Of a DNA stretch of 64,000 nt, positions 1 through 11,800 are shown piece by piece. The translations under genes and the position numbers were made by a program. The number at the start of each line of letters is the position of its first letter. Position 1 is the first letter of the stretch. Source of the DNA: Leptobrachium leishanense (lineage: Eukaryota; Chordata; Amphibia; Anura; Megophryidae); NCBI GenBank assembly GCA_009667805.1, contig CM019063.1, positions 57,520,881 through 57,584,880 on the forward strand. The letters are read 5' to 3'. The notes under the pieces are model-generated. The model ran no database searches and was not told the origin of the DNA. It saw only the letters and a program-made list of their open reading frames with translations.

Positions 1-279
1 CCACTCCAGGAGTTGGATGGGACATTCAGGCATATACAGAAATTCATGTTCTACATTGTGCCCACCCACACTACATTTTCGTGAGGCAAGAAAAGGATAC
101 TTAGCAGAAACACCCATTGCTCCCATTATATCAACCTCATTTCCCATTGGGTGCACAATTTGCTGTGTTACGACTGAATATTCAGCGCCAGTGTCAACCA
201 TAAAAATTTCATCTTTGTCTCCCATCCTTACTGTGACCGTGGGCTCGTGATTACCGAGTGGGATGGGCCCAGGTCTGTG
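1..279 (-). pseudogene. pro: Retroviral protease (pro) fragment of ERV-1
   Basis: This is the start of the retroviral aspartic protease, which matures Gag-Pol. The active-site triplet Asp-Thr-Gly is encoded at 195-187 and is followed by Ala-Glu-Tyr-Ser-Val-Val, the usual fireman's-grip context. The frame is open to the window edge, so the rest of pro and all of pol lie outside. It is in the same frame as gag and is separated from it only by the TGA at 280-282, an arrangement like the readthrough gag-pol layout of gammaretroviruses. Whether the TGA is an original recoding stop or a later mutation cannot be told from one copy. Confidence 0.85.
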
Positions 280-282
280 TCA

Positions 283-2880
283 ATATATACCTTGACCCTC
301 AAATGATGTTCCCGCCAACCCCACAAAACCTGAACCAGCAGCGTCATTTCGTTCATACCTGCCATTGTTTACCTGCCCGTTGGAGGCATTGTGACCTCCC
401 GAGGCACCTGCCTCTCCCTGTACCCCATTATTCTCGGGTCTTTCAGGGCATTCATTTTTCCAGTGACCTTCCCCCCGGCAAATTGCGCACTGATTTAGCC
501 CCAAGCGTTCCCTAGGGGCTCCCCTACCTCTCCCTCTACCCCTTGCCCTCCCTCTATCATGGGCACCCCTCCCATTACCCATGTAGCCAACTACACCAGT
601 CTGCCCTCTCTGTTTTCATATCTCCTCCCGCTTCTCTTCTAAATACCGGTTGTGATACACTTTATTAGCAATTTCTACTAATTCGCTAATCCCTTTCCCC
701 AAAAATCCATCCAACCTCTGAATTTTGTTGCGTATATCTCGTTGTGACTGACTCACAAAAGAGGAGTTAACTAGCCACTGATTCTCTGCAGCCTCCGGGT
801 CAATTGGACTATACATTCTATATGCATCTAGCAACCTTTCCAAAAATGCACTCGGGGTTTCTTTAATATCCTGCACAATATTCAATATTTTACCCATATT
901 TGTAGGCTTCTTCCCTCCCGCTTTAACCCCCATCATCACTGCTGTGCAGTATGTCTGTAGGTGAGCTATACCTTCATTAGTGTTATAAGGCCATTTGGGA
1001 TCTGTTTTGGGGTAATGCTCCTCCGCCCACGCTTCTGGATTAACTAAGGCATCCTCCACTTCCTGGGCTAAAAGGATCTTCCGAGCGCTATTGTTAATAC
1101 GGACTCTCTCCTCTGTTGTAAACATTGTCAGCAGTAACTGCTGGCAATCTGCCCATGTGGGATTATGTGTGAGCATTACCGACTCTATCATACTGGCTAC
1201 TGCTGCGGGATTCGCGGAATAAAGTGGTGTATGTGTTTTCCAATTAAATAAATCTGTTGTCGTGAATGGGACATATGTGTATTGTACTGGCCCAGGCTCT
1301 CCATTTTCCAGAAGGGGACCTGGCACCTCCCGTAGAGGGAGCTGCAGTTTACTCTTCCCTGGGTTGTGCTGATATACATCTCTGGGTTTATATATATTAT
1401 TGGCAGCACGTGTGGTGGCCCCAGGGTCCCCATCCCCATCTCCACTATCTTTAGGGGTCACTCGTCGGTACACGGCAGCGTCAGGCATCTCAATCTTATC
1501 TGCAATATCCACTTCATCCTCTCCACCCTCCACCCCCTTCTCCGCGATGTTACGAGCCGGAGCCGAGGGAGCAGGCGGGGTACTAGCAGCAGCCTGCCCC
1601 CTCCTCTCCGCCTGCTCCACCGCGGCACCCAAAGCCTCCCTGGCTGCCCCATAGCAAGATGGGCATGGTGGCGGAAGGGAATCAATCTCCTCCGGGTGTC
1701 CTGCCAACACCGGTTTACCCTTTTTATCCTGGCAAGGAGTTTTCTGTTTCTTATTTTGCCCCGCCAGCATAATAAAATGACTCTTATCCCTTACACAATA
1801 CCTCCATATATCTATATACGGGTACTGATCAGGGTGACCATACCTTCCGGTAATACAGGAATGCATATTCTGTATCAACTCTGGATCCATAGATCCCTGC
1901 TCTGGCCATTCGGGGACCAACATTGGCCAGACTATAGTACATAACAATGTAAATAATACGTATCTGGTGGCGCGATGCAGCTCGCCTATGGATATCTAGT
2001 GGTTCTCTTGATTCACATAATCCGCATGGGTCATACAAAAGAAAGCAGACAATATGATAGTACAGACTGTTAAACAAGTTTTAGAAAAGGACTGGGTGTA
2101 TAATATCACTCACAAGTCGAGAGCCCGAACACTGGCTCTAAGTGGATCGATGCATATGGGTATTTTTAAATTCTCCACTTGAAAGGCAACCCACACCTTG
2201 TTGTCACGAGAGACTCATCCCACATGGAATATAAGAGACAAGAAAAACTTCCTTGTGCAAATCTTGCAAAATTTGATGCCAAATAGTAGTATAGCAATTG
2301 CCAACTCACGTTTGTTGGAGCTTAGGACCAAGCTCTTAGTATATACGCATATGGACTTATTTTGGATTCAGTCCATAGAAACCCTTTTGGACCTCCAGGT
2401 GAACGGGGATCATAAAAAAAAAAAATCAAATAAATTTAAAATAAAATTTATTTAAAACATAAGTGCAAATAATTATAAGCACAAGTACTTATTCTAAAAC
2501 TTGTTTAACAGTCTGTACTATCATATTGTCTGCTTTCTTTTGTATGACCCATGCGGATTATGTGAATCAAGAGAACCACTAGATATCCATAGGCGAGCTG
2601 CATCGCGCCACCAGATACGTATTATTTACATTGTTCTACACATTGTTTTGGGGGAAACCACTGGGTTTCTGGTTTGGCTTTGGATAACTGGTGGTGGTAC
2701 AGGTTTTGGGCGCCATCCGTTCTTTCGTTTGTTTATACTACATAACAGTTTTAATTTTTCTTTACTCAATTCCACACCATAGTGATGTGTCTCATACAGC
2801 GCTTCAAAATTGCGCACCATATATTCCAGGGGTGTCTCACCCTCCTTTGCTTTCTTGGGTTTAGATGACCCGTTACCCAT
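283..2880 (-). pseudogene. gag: ERV-1 gag, interrupted by a transposon and an in-frame TGA
   Basis: Gag builds the virion core. The start at 2880 opens with Met-Gly-Asn-Gly, a likely N-myristoylation signal, followed by basic residues (matrix). A proline-rich stretch with the run SLPPPCPSCYG follows, then a long MLV-type capsid region (near 1330-640), then an Arg-Gly-rich tail with one CCHC zinc knuckle (C-X2-C-X4-H-X4-C, near 489-448) typical of nucleocapsid. There are two breaks. A 695-bp DNA transposon sits at 1942-2636 with a 4-bp duplication, so the reading frame would be continuous without it. A TGA at 616-618 lies between capsid and nucleocapsid in the same frame and could be a CGA-to-TGA transition. 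Gag ends at the TGA at 280-282, with protease following in the same frame. Family assignment (gammaretrovirus-like, class I ERV) rests on the capsid, single knuckle, frame layout and tRNA-Pro PBS. Confidence 0.85.
1942..2636. mobile_element. Non-autonomous DNA transposon with 145-bp TIRs, inserted in ERV gag
   Basis: The ends are inverted repeats of about 145 bp (1942-2086 and 2492-2636), identical by eye except for the outermost base. They start (T/G)AACAATGTAAATAATACG. The flanks carry a 4-bp direct repeat TACA at 1938-1941 and 2637-2640, read here as the target site duplication. The roughly 400-bp interior has no transposase ORF; it contains an A-run and AT-rich sequence near 2405-2455. 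The near identity of the arms implies a recent insertion. I do not recognise the superfamily. Confidence 0.8.
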
Positions 2881-3900
2881 GGTTACTCTTGAAAGCAGTA
2901 ACTTCTTCACAATTCAGATATTACTTTCAGCGAAACACTTTTAAATCAACTATCTGGTACTTCAAGCACCAGTTCTTTCGTGTCGTATTCGCTTCCTCCT
3001 TTGGTAGCCAACTGCAGTCACCTGAGCTGGAAACGTACCTCCGAAGTCCACTCTCAGATTTGCTTCCTTGCTAAGCAAGTAGGCGCACAATCACTCCCAA
3101 CACTCTCAGCAATCACAGCACGCACTGTACAGATACATTCAGCACAAAACAGCACATAAACAATTCTACTCTTTCCCTGTAGCCTAGGGTACGCCGACCC
3201 TCTCTGGCTCCTTGTACCTTTTGCTTTTCAACTATGTATATCCCGTCCTATGCACTCCTGCTATTCCAATTTGCCTAAGGGCAATAAACCCACCAGGTAC
3301 CACTCCCGCTGCAGCTACCACTGGCCCTGACTGGCCCCCATCCCTTTTTGACTAAAATACACACAGCATCGACTCAGGGCTCTCAGCCAAGTCATAGGAT
3401 CCCTCCTCCTTTCCTTGTCCACGTGCAGCAGTTCTAACTGTGACAATACTACTCCACGTGGCTACCCTCTCCCTCCTTTCCAGAACACCTTAGTTAATAT
3501 CCGATCCCCCGGGTTCAGACACGCGCTAGCCACTCTACTGGCCCCTGTGCTGTCCGTGCTGTCGGCGGCGGGTTCGGTATACTAAGGAGACCGTGGCCGC
3601 GGGTCTCCTAGCCCAACTTCGGTCGGACGCTTCCCTATACCGGTATCCAGTGCACACACACACACAAAAACACCTTAGCTATCGCCGCGCTGCTCGCTGT
3701 TTCCTCGGACTCGGTGGTGTCAAAGCTTCCCGGGCCGGGGGTCCGTTTGGGACGAGAAGAGGTCCACTGAACAGGAAATCCTGCTTGGCGCCTGCAGATG
3801 TCAGCTCACCTTCAACAGACGCCCAACCGGTGGGATCACTCGCACCTGCAGTCAACCGCTACGGTGTCCAGCAGCTGTTGCCGTACCAGAAAAGGCCTGG
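2881..3900 (-). other. ERV-1 5' leader
   Basis: This is untranslated leader between PBS and gag on the minus strand. It aligns along most of its length with the plus-strand leader of the second ERV copy (18445-19749), which confirms it as element sequence. The second copy has a splice-donor-like AG|GTAAGG; the corresponding bases here read AGCTAAGG, so the donor has been lost. Confidence 0.7.
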
Positions 3901-3918
3901 ATCCCGGACGAGCCCCCA
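3901..3918 (-). other. ERV-1 primer binding site, tRNA-Pro
   Basis: Read on the minus strand, the 18 bases are TGGGGGCTCGTCCGGGAT. This is the proline-tRNA primer site known from murine leukaemia virus, and it lies four bases inside the LTR end. Confidence 0.92.
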
Positions 3919-3922
3919 AAAA

Positions 3923-4596
3923 TGTTACCGGAATCCACCTGGTTCACTCGGGACGAGGCCGGGCCGGCACGGACAAGGATTGACTGGACACGAGTCTCTT
4001 CAGGAAAGGCAAACTTTATTGTGACGTCACAGATGCTCACACAGGATTGAATCGCAAAGAGTGAGCCCCGATCTCACTCCGACAAGGGGTCTTATACCCC
4101 GAATACATAATTAGGTACATCCCAATTAGCGCTCCCCGCTGTGACACTATCCCACCCCACGTGGGTCCGTACCTCCCATAATCGAATACAAAGACATTCC
4201 ATACATTGGTCATAAATTGGCAGACTTCATGTTATTCTGACAATGGAGGATTTACCACTTTCTCTGGTTCCTGCCTATGCCCACCTCCGTAGAGCTTGTT
4301 TATTGTATATTCTAGATAAGGCCTCGTCTGGTTTCACACTTCCCTTTGTTCAACTGCTTGCTTCTCAGACCTTGATGTATCTATTCTTCATCCTGTCACT
4401 TGTGTGCCAGCTACGGCCTGGATTTTCGTTAGTTTTAATTGCTTTGCTGTTAGTTTACATAGAATTTTAGGAATGTGTTAAACTATATCCTAATTTCAGC
4501 TAATATCTACTATTTAGATTCAAATGAACCAATATTCTGAGCAAGATTGCTGCCTGGCTCAAGATGGCGGCCATCTCCTGACCTGAGTCCCTTACA
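3923..4596 (-). repeat. ERV-1 5' LTR
   Basis: The LTR is 674 bp with TG...CA ends on the minus strand, beginning TGTAAGGGACTCAGG and ending at the PBS. It matches the 673-bp plus-strand LTR at 17749-18421 with scattered differences. Visible signals on the minus strand are a TATA-like GGTATAAGA near 4099-4089 and an AATAAA polyadenylation signal at 4020-4015, next to a TGACGTCA palindrome. No 3' LTR is in the window. Confidence 0.88.
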
Positions 4597-5529
4597 ATTT
4601 TATTTAGGTGTTTATCTCGAACGCCAAGCTCAAAGACTACCAAAGGCCGGTCAGGGCGCGAGACTTAATGGGCAGCGTGAGAATCATCACACCCCTGAAG
4701 CACCAACTACACTGACAGGCCTTTTTATAGGCCAATTGTGACATCACAGAGTTCTAGAACTCCATCCAAGAGCCTGGTTTGAATCCCCAGCCAATCACCT
4801 TCTAGGAGTCAGACATGCCAACCAATCCCGCACGGCATTCACTTTAATTGGAACATTTGCAGAGACATGGTCTGGGTAGGATATGCAAACATTTTAATTC
4901 TGTAATAAGCAGTGAGGACAGGGAGAGACTGGAGACTACCACACACTTACTATGTCTCTTGTAAAGTGCGTTCATTAACCCAAGGCTTGACAAATTTACT
5001 TTGAATCATGCTCTGGCCTTTCTAATGATATCAAACATGGCCCAGCTAGCTGCCAACCATCGGGAGATGTCGGGGTTCAAAGGAACCCCTTATCTCCACC
5101 CCTATTTTTCCTTAGGAGTCAATGAGGACTTTCCCCACATGTCCTCAGCAGTGAAAGGGTTAAACCCCGGCGCTTCAAAAAAACTTTTTTTAAAGGCAAG
5201 GTGGTAAAACAAGTGCGTTCATTAAACCAGGGCTTGTCAAATTTACTTTGAATCTAGGAGCCAGCTAAAAAAAGTTTAGGAGCCAGTTTATTTATTTATT
5301 TTCAGAATTTTATTTATGGTAATAAGTGTGTGGTAGTCTCCAGTCTCTCCCTGTCCTCACTGCTTATTACAGCATTAAAATGTTTGCATATCCTACCAAG
5401 AATTCCTTGCTGCATATGGGGAATGTAGAACAGGAGCTCTGGAGTGCAGTTCTTTGAATTGCTGAGATGTGCAGATGGCTTCTGCATTAATAAACATAAC
5501 CAGGGCCGCCATCAGGGCATTACGCCCCA

Positions 5530-5645
5530 TACAGCAGTAAGGGGCCCGGTGCCCGGGGGGCCCGGGCCGCCGGGGTCCCCGCTGGGGCCGCCGGGGCCCC
5601 GCTGGGGCCGCCGGGGCCCCGCTGGGGCCGCCGCCGGGCCCCTTG
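5530..5645. repeat. GC-rich short tandem repeat
   Basis: Units based on GCTGGGGCCGCCGGGGCCCC are repeated about three to four times just inside the hAT-like left end. Confidence 0.75.
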
Positions 5646-5837
5646 CGCTGTTACTATGATGGCGGCCGCTGCCTACTGGCGCTGCGCCTGCGGCGCATAT
5701 CATTTTATTTTCCTTGGTCTGGCCGGGCCAGGGGCGGGCCAAGCAGCGTGCGTCTACTTCCAAGGCACGCTGCTTTGGCACCGCCCCCAGTCACGTGTGA
5801 GACGGCGCACACGTGGGAAAGCTGTGACACCGCGCGG

Positions 5838-5936
5838 TGGAGAAGAAAGAAGAAAGAAGCGGAGAAGAAAGAAGCGGAGAAGAAAGAAGAAAGAAGAAAG
5901 AAGCGGAGAAGAAAGAAGCAAGAAGCGGAGAAGAAC
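5838..5936. repeat. Purine-rich microsatellite
   Basis: Irregular GAAGAAAGAAGCG-type repeats lie inside the hAT-like element. Confidence 0.85.
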
Positions 5937-5974
5937 CAGTCCAGGACAGAAGACTGTAGTGGCGGGTGAGTAGG

Positions 5975-7590
5975 ACGGGGTCAAGACCGGGCCCATCCCC
6001 AGGCACCCAGGCCCATCCCGGGGACCGGGCCCAGGCCCATCCCCAGGCACCAGGGCCCGGGGCCCAGCCCAGGCCCATCCCCGGGGTCCAGACAGGGCCC
6101 GGGGACCAGACGGGGCCCAGGCCCATCTCCAGGGACCAGACGGGGCCCAGGCCCATCCCGGGGACCAGTCCGGGCCCAGGCCCATCCCAGGGACCAGGCC
6201 CATGCCCGGGGGGACCAGGCCCATCCCCTGGTCCAAGCCCATACCGGGCCCGGGGACCAGACAGGGCCCGGGGACCAGACAGGGCCCAAGCCCATCCCGG
6301 GGACCGGGCCCAGGCCCATCCCGGGGACCGGGCCCAGGCCCATCCCGGGGACCGGGCCCAGACCCATCCCGGGGACCGGGCCCAGACCCATCCCCAGGCA
6401 CCGGGGACCAGACCGGGCCCAGGGCCATCCCCAGGGACCAGACCGGGCCCAGGCCCATCCCCAGGGACCAGACCGGGCCCAGGCCCATCCCCAGGGACCA
6501 GACCGGGCCCAGGCCCATCCCCAGGGACCAGACCAGGCCCAGGCCCATCCCCAGGGACCAGACGGGGCCCAGGCCCAGGCCCATCCCCAGGGACCAGACG
6601 GGGCCCAGGCCCATCCCCAGGGACCAGACTGGGCCCAGGCCCATCCCCAGGGACCAGACCGGGCCCAGGCCCATCCCCAGGGACCAGACCGGGCCCAGGC
6701 CCATCCCCAGGGACCAGACCGGGCCCAGGCCCAGGCCCATCCCCAGGGAGCAGACCGGGCCCAGGCCCAGGCCCATCCCCAGGGACCAGACCGGGCCCAG
6801 GCCCAGGCCCATCCCCAGGGACCAGACCGGGCCCAGGCCCATCCCCAGGGACCACACCGGGCCCAGGCCCATCCCCAGGGACCACACCGGGCCCAGGCCC
6901 ATCCCCAGGGCCCAGTCCCCAAGGCCCAGACCCCAGGGCCCAGACCCCAGGGCCCAGTGCCCAAGGCCCAGACCCCAGGGCCCAATCCCCAAGGCCCAGA
7001 CCCCAGGGCCCAGTCCCAAGTCCCCAAGGCCCAGACCTCAGTGCCAAGGCCCAGACCCTAGGGCCCAGTCCCCAAGGCCCAGACCCAAGGGCCCAGACCC
7101 CAGGGCCCAGACACCCAGACCCTAGGGCCCAGACCCCAAGGCCCAGTCCCGAAGGCCCAGACCCTAGGGCCCAGACCCCAAGGCCCAGACCCAAGGCCCA
7201 GACCCCAAGGCCCAGACCCTAGGGCCCAGACCCAGACCCTAGGACCCAGGCCCAGACCCAGGCCCAGACCCAGGCCCAGACCCCAGGCCAGACTCAGGGC
7301 CCAGACCCCAGGCCAGACTCAGGGCCCAGGGACCAGACCCCCAAGGCCCAGTCCCTAGGGCCCAGAACCCAGGGCCCAGACCCCAGACCCAAACCCAGGG
7401 CCCAGACCCCAGGGCCAAGACCCCAAGGACCAGACCCCAGGCCAGACTCAGGGCCTAGACCCCAGGCCAGACCCCAGGGGCCAGACCCGAAGGCCCAGCC
7501 CAGACCACAAGGCCCAGAGCACAGACCCCAAGGACCAAACCAGACTCAGGGACCAGGCCCAGACCCAAAGGCCATCATATACATCCCATT
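5975..7590. repeat. GC-rich minisatellite arrays (30-bp unit, then a related shorter unit)
   Basis: From about 5975 to 6912 a 30-bp unit repeats, with a core of CAGGCCCATCCCCAGGGACC and occasional internal duplications of CAGGCCC. From 6913 to about 7590 the array shifts to a related CCAAGGCCCAGACCCCAGGG-type unit. Because the main unit is a multiple of three and lacks stops, long artefactual ORFs (300-467 codons) appear in several frames on both strands; they are low-complexity Gly/Pro/Trp repeats and not genes. Confidence 0.93.
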
Positions 7591-7862
7591 ACTGTGAGAT
7601 TTATTGCTGTGGATTCTGTGATACGTTCATACACACCGCACATTACTATGGAGTTTTATTGCTGTGAATTCTGTGATACGCTCATACACACTACACATTA
7701 CTGGGAGTTTTATTGCTGTGGTGCTATTTTATGTCCTTTTTTTTTTGAAGGGGGAGAAAAGCTGTTAGAGGTTGATGGAGTGCCGGGGGGGGGCCCCATC
7801 GTGAGCTTTAGTAAGGGGCCCCATCATTTCTGATGGCTGCCCTGAACATAACCAATTATAGC

Positions 7863-7908
<46 letters not shown>

Positions 7909-8806
7909 TACATATGGGGGGAAAGGAGGAGGAATTATCATTATTAATTATCATTAATAAATGTTTGTATTTATAAGTCTATTTTTTAACCATTTTATTT
8001 AGGTGTTCATCTCGAACGCCAAGCCCAAAGACTACCAAAGGCCGGTCAGGGCGCAAGACTTAATGGGCAGCATGAGAATCATCACACCCCTGAAGCACCT
8101 ACTGCACTGACAGGCCTTTTTATAGGCCAATTGTGACATCACAGAGTTCTAGAACTCCATCCAAGAGCCTGGTTTGAATCCCCAGCCAATCACCATTTAG
8201 GGGTCAGACATGCCAACCAATCCCGCACGGCATTCACTTTAATTGGAACATTTGCAGAAACATGGTCATGTTTGGTATCATTGGAAAGGCCATGCTCTGG
8301 CCTTTCAAATTATATCAAACATTGGCCCAGCTAGCTGCCAACAGTCGGGAGATATCGGGGTTCAAAGAAACCCCCTATCTTTCCTTAGGAGTCAATGAGG
8401 ACTTTCCCCACACGTCCTCAGCAGTGAAAGGGTTAAACCCCGGCGCCTCAAAAAAAACTTTTTTTAAAGGCAAGGTGGTAAAACAAGTACGTTCATTAAC
8501 CCAGGGCTTGACAAATTTACTTTGAATCTCGGAGCCAGCTAAAAAAAGTTAGGAGCCAGTTTAATTATTTTTTTCAGAATTTTTTATGGTAATAAGTGTG
8601 TGGTAGTCTCCAGTCTCTACCTGTCCTCACTGCTTATTACAGCATTAAAATGTTTGCATATCCTACCCAGAATTCCTTGCTGCATATGGGGAATGTAGAA
8701 CAGGAGCTCTGGAGTGCAGTTCTCTGAATTGCTGAGATGTGCAGATGGCTTCTGCAGTAATAAACATAACCAATTATAGCGTGTGCATATATATATATAT
8801 GTATAC

Positions 8807-11800
8807 TGTTGGAGATTATTGACTTCTTTAATAGGTCAGGGATATATTAATTATGACGTATATTTTTCTTATTGTAGATATATATAGATATATATATATT
8901 ATTGACAGTGCCTCCAATACCAGTGGTATAAATTGGTATTTAACCCCTAAAATAGGGATTAATAACCAATCAATGAATATACGTCTTAACAAATATATGG
9001 CGCGTTATCCCGAGTTCTTTTGATGCTATCTAGATATTTTTAAACACAATAAAATCAATAAAGATGATATGAGACTGCGTAACGGTAAAACAATTCAAAC
9101 CAAAATTTATTCACACGTCAAGTTTCATACAATCGTATGTTATCAACGGATTAGCAAGATACAATTTACAAGTGATTATAGATCGTGATTAGTAGCGATA
9201 CTGCGACACGTAATAATCTAATGGACAGATATTTTAGGTTTATAGACCGCACCACAGATATACACGCCTCAATTCTTAAACACCAAACTCTATTCTATTC
9301 ACTTAGACCTTTCCCATTATAAACCAATCCTCCACCTGGCTAAGATAAACACTCAGTTACTGGGCATCACCTGCAGCACAATTTATTATTGTGGGGTGCC
9401 TATTCACTAAATGCAACTTCCTTCAGGGAGACACATAACACACTCGATAGGGAGACTATCTCTTCCACAGATCAATCACAGCACTTCATTCGATATACGT
9501 TAACCTAACGCTTCTTAATGACTTACAGTGCATGCATTCATTCGGAAGGGCTGCAAGATGGATATGGAAGGAGTTATGCTAGGTTACGAATGGGGCGGAC
9601 AGTACTTGACATATAAAAGCTATTTCACGGTCCCAGCGTATCTCACTATAGGTATATAATTGATCTTTAGATGTCCACAACCAGTATTCTTGGAATATAA
9701 ATAATTTCACTAAATTATGGCTCAAGTATGCAGCCGGTAATAGTTTCTCCCTTAGCAGTCCTCTGCAGTGGACTGTAAAGGCAGAATTTCTATTCTACTG
9801 ATTATTAGGCTCAAACAGCAAAATAATTCATTTATATTCCTTTAGTTTGTGATGGACATCTAAAGTCAGGACTATGCAATTAGAAAATAGATATCATATT
9901 ATTCAGGTATACTTTACCATCTGGTTAATGAAGATAGAGTGGTGGAAGATTAGGGTGTGGTCAGGTCTCTAAAGGGGGCGGCCGATGGTGATTGCCTTTC
10001 TCCCCTCCAAGCGTCCCTCAGGTCTCTCCCCAAGCTTTTCTCAGTGTGTCTTCGCTCTGGAGTGTCCCCTCTATATAGTGGTCTTCCGCACAGTTTTAGA
10101 TCTAGCCCATCACTATGTGGCCTCATTTGATTGGAGGATATATATTCATCAACTCCAGGGGTCTGTCCAGGTGTTATGTTACCTGGCCAGCAGATGGCGC
10201 TCTCAGATCAACCATCAACCTTCTGCAGGAATTAATTTATGGGCTTGGCCAATCTTTTACTGGTTTGGGGTCGTTTTATTCCTATATCCCGGGACTCCAT
10301 AGATTTTATTAACAAATTAAAATTTATTTCTATTGTGACATCGCCGGCATACTTCGCCACGGCGTGTGTGCATCTCATCCCCCTTTACGTATATCCACAG
10401 GGATGTGTATGTGAGGGGACATACATTCATTCATTCATTCGTTCATGATCTCGTCTTTTACCATTCACAATTATCAGACTTAATCCGTTCCATAAATAAT
10501 CAACTGAATGTGGTGGGGCCTCTGTTTTTCATAAAATGCCAAGGTTATCTATTCTGACAACTATATTCCCCTACCATATAGTGTTAGATCATATCGCCGA
10601 ATATCATAGCATTTCAAGCTGGTTTTATCCAAGCCATTTAACCTGGGTTTTTTTTTTTCTTTATTGAGCAACCCTTTGTTCCCTGTTTAGCTGGTCCTTC
10701 AGAGTTTCAATCTGAGGAAATAAACACAATACTGAGATATTTGTCTTAGTAAGATTAGTTCTCATTGTGTTCCCTTACTTTTAAACCATTTGATCTAACA
10801 TCTGTTTGTTTCTTACAACCAGAATCGAATTAACCCCTTAGTGACCGGGCGGTTTTACACAAATCCGTCCTTTAGTGACCGCTGCTGTTTTTACGTTTCT
10901 GCGCTGCTCGTGTTTAGATCAAATTTTCCTCTTACTCGTTTATTCAACCCACACATATTATACACCCTTTTTCCCGCCATTAAATGGACTTTCTAGAAAT
11001 ACCATTATTTTCATCATATCCAATAATTTAATATAAAAAAAATATGAAATATGATGAAAAAAATGGTAAAAACACACTTTTTCGTAATTTAATCCCCTAA
11101 AGCTATAACCACCAATAAAGACCCCGGCTAAATAGTTTCCAAATTTTATCCCGAGAATAGAAATACCCAATTTTTACATGTTTTTACCTTTTAACCCTTT
11201 CACTGCTGAGCCAGTTCACCTATGTGCGCTGCGCTCATTCTGACCATTTTGTGCTAATTATTTTTAGATGACAGCCTAGGTCCTATTTAATTAAACTCCC
11301 CCCAGACAAAAAAAACATTTTTTTATTTTATTTAATTTTTTTATTATTTTTTTTTATTTAATTTTATTTTTACATTTTTTTTTAAAACCAAACCTGGTCA
11401 TGTTTGGTATCATTTGAAAGGCCATAATCAGGCCTTTCAAATGATGGCAAATATGACCATCTAGCTGCCATGGATCGGGAGATAAAGGGATCCTTAGGAT
11501 CCCCTTATCTCTACATGGCAGCTAGAGGGTTAACTGGCCCACTGACATCCTCACACATATGGTGAGGTTGTCAGTGGGTGGGGGGGACCTGGAGGCTAGG
11601 CTGACATCCAAGATGTCAGCCCCCCTCCAGGTTTGAATCACGTTTTGGCGCCAATTGGCGCCGCAACGTGATCCGGCGGCGAAATGGTTAATGCCATACA
11701 CCGCTGGAAAGGGGAGGCTCTCCCCTCTCCAGCGGTGCAAACGGCATCTCCCTAGCTTCAATGGTTGGGTAGATAGAGGGCTCCGAAGGAGCCCCCCCCT

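Larger units (their letters stand above)
5501..7844. mobile_element. hAT-type non-autonomous element filled with minisatellites
   Basis: The ends are inverted, CAGGGCCGCCATCAG against CAGGGCAGCCATCAG (14 of 15). They are flanked by an exact 8-bp duplication AACATAAC (5493-5500 and 7845-7852). An 8-bp duplication and CAGGG ends are typical of hAT transposons. Tandem unit B has the empty site at 8763-8775. No transposase is present; the interior is almost entirely GC-rich tandem repeats plus a ~52-bp repeat near 7590-7725. Confidence 0.82.
4597..7996. repeat. Tandem repeat unit A (interrupted by a hAT element)
   Basis: This is the first of two tandem copies of a ~1-kb AT-rich unit. It starts ATTTTATTTAGGTG and ends near ATAAGTCT plus a short spacer; 5501-7844 is an insertion. 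Inside, 4985-5200 resembles part of the hairpin MITE family seen at 32150. Unit A also carries an inverted ~75-bp copy of its own segment (4866-4945 versus 5325-5400) that unit B lacks, so A has been rearranged. An (AT)n run lies near 7868-7905. Confidence 0.6.

Noticed and set aside
1366..1944. 192-codon plus-strand ORF
   Set aside because: Antisense shadow of gag.
2501..2782. ORF with the same start as one at 2077-1829
   Set aside because: Both are the two arms of the 145-bp TIR; this only confirms the inverted repeat.
5754..7222. Long ORFs of 300-467 codons on both strands
   Set aside because: They are translations of a 30-bp GC-rich minisatellite that happens to lack stops; Gly/Pro/Trp repeats, no domain.
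9985..10557. ORFs of 60-105 codons
   Set aside because: They recur at 16640-17209 because both lie in the LTRs; no family signature, and the element is on the other strand.
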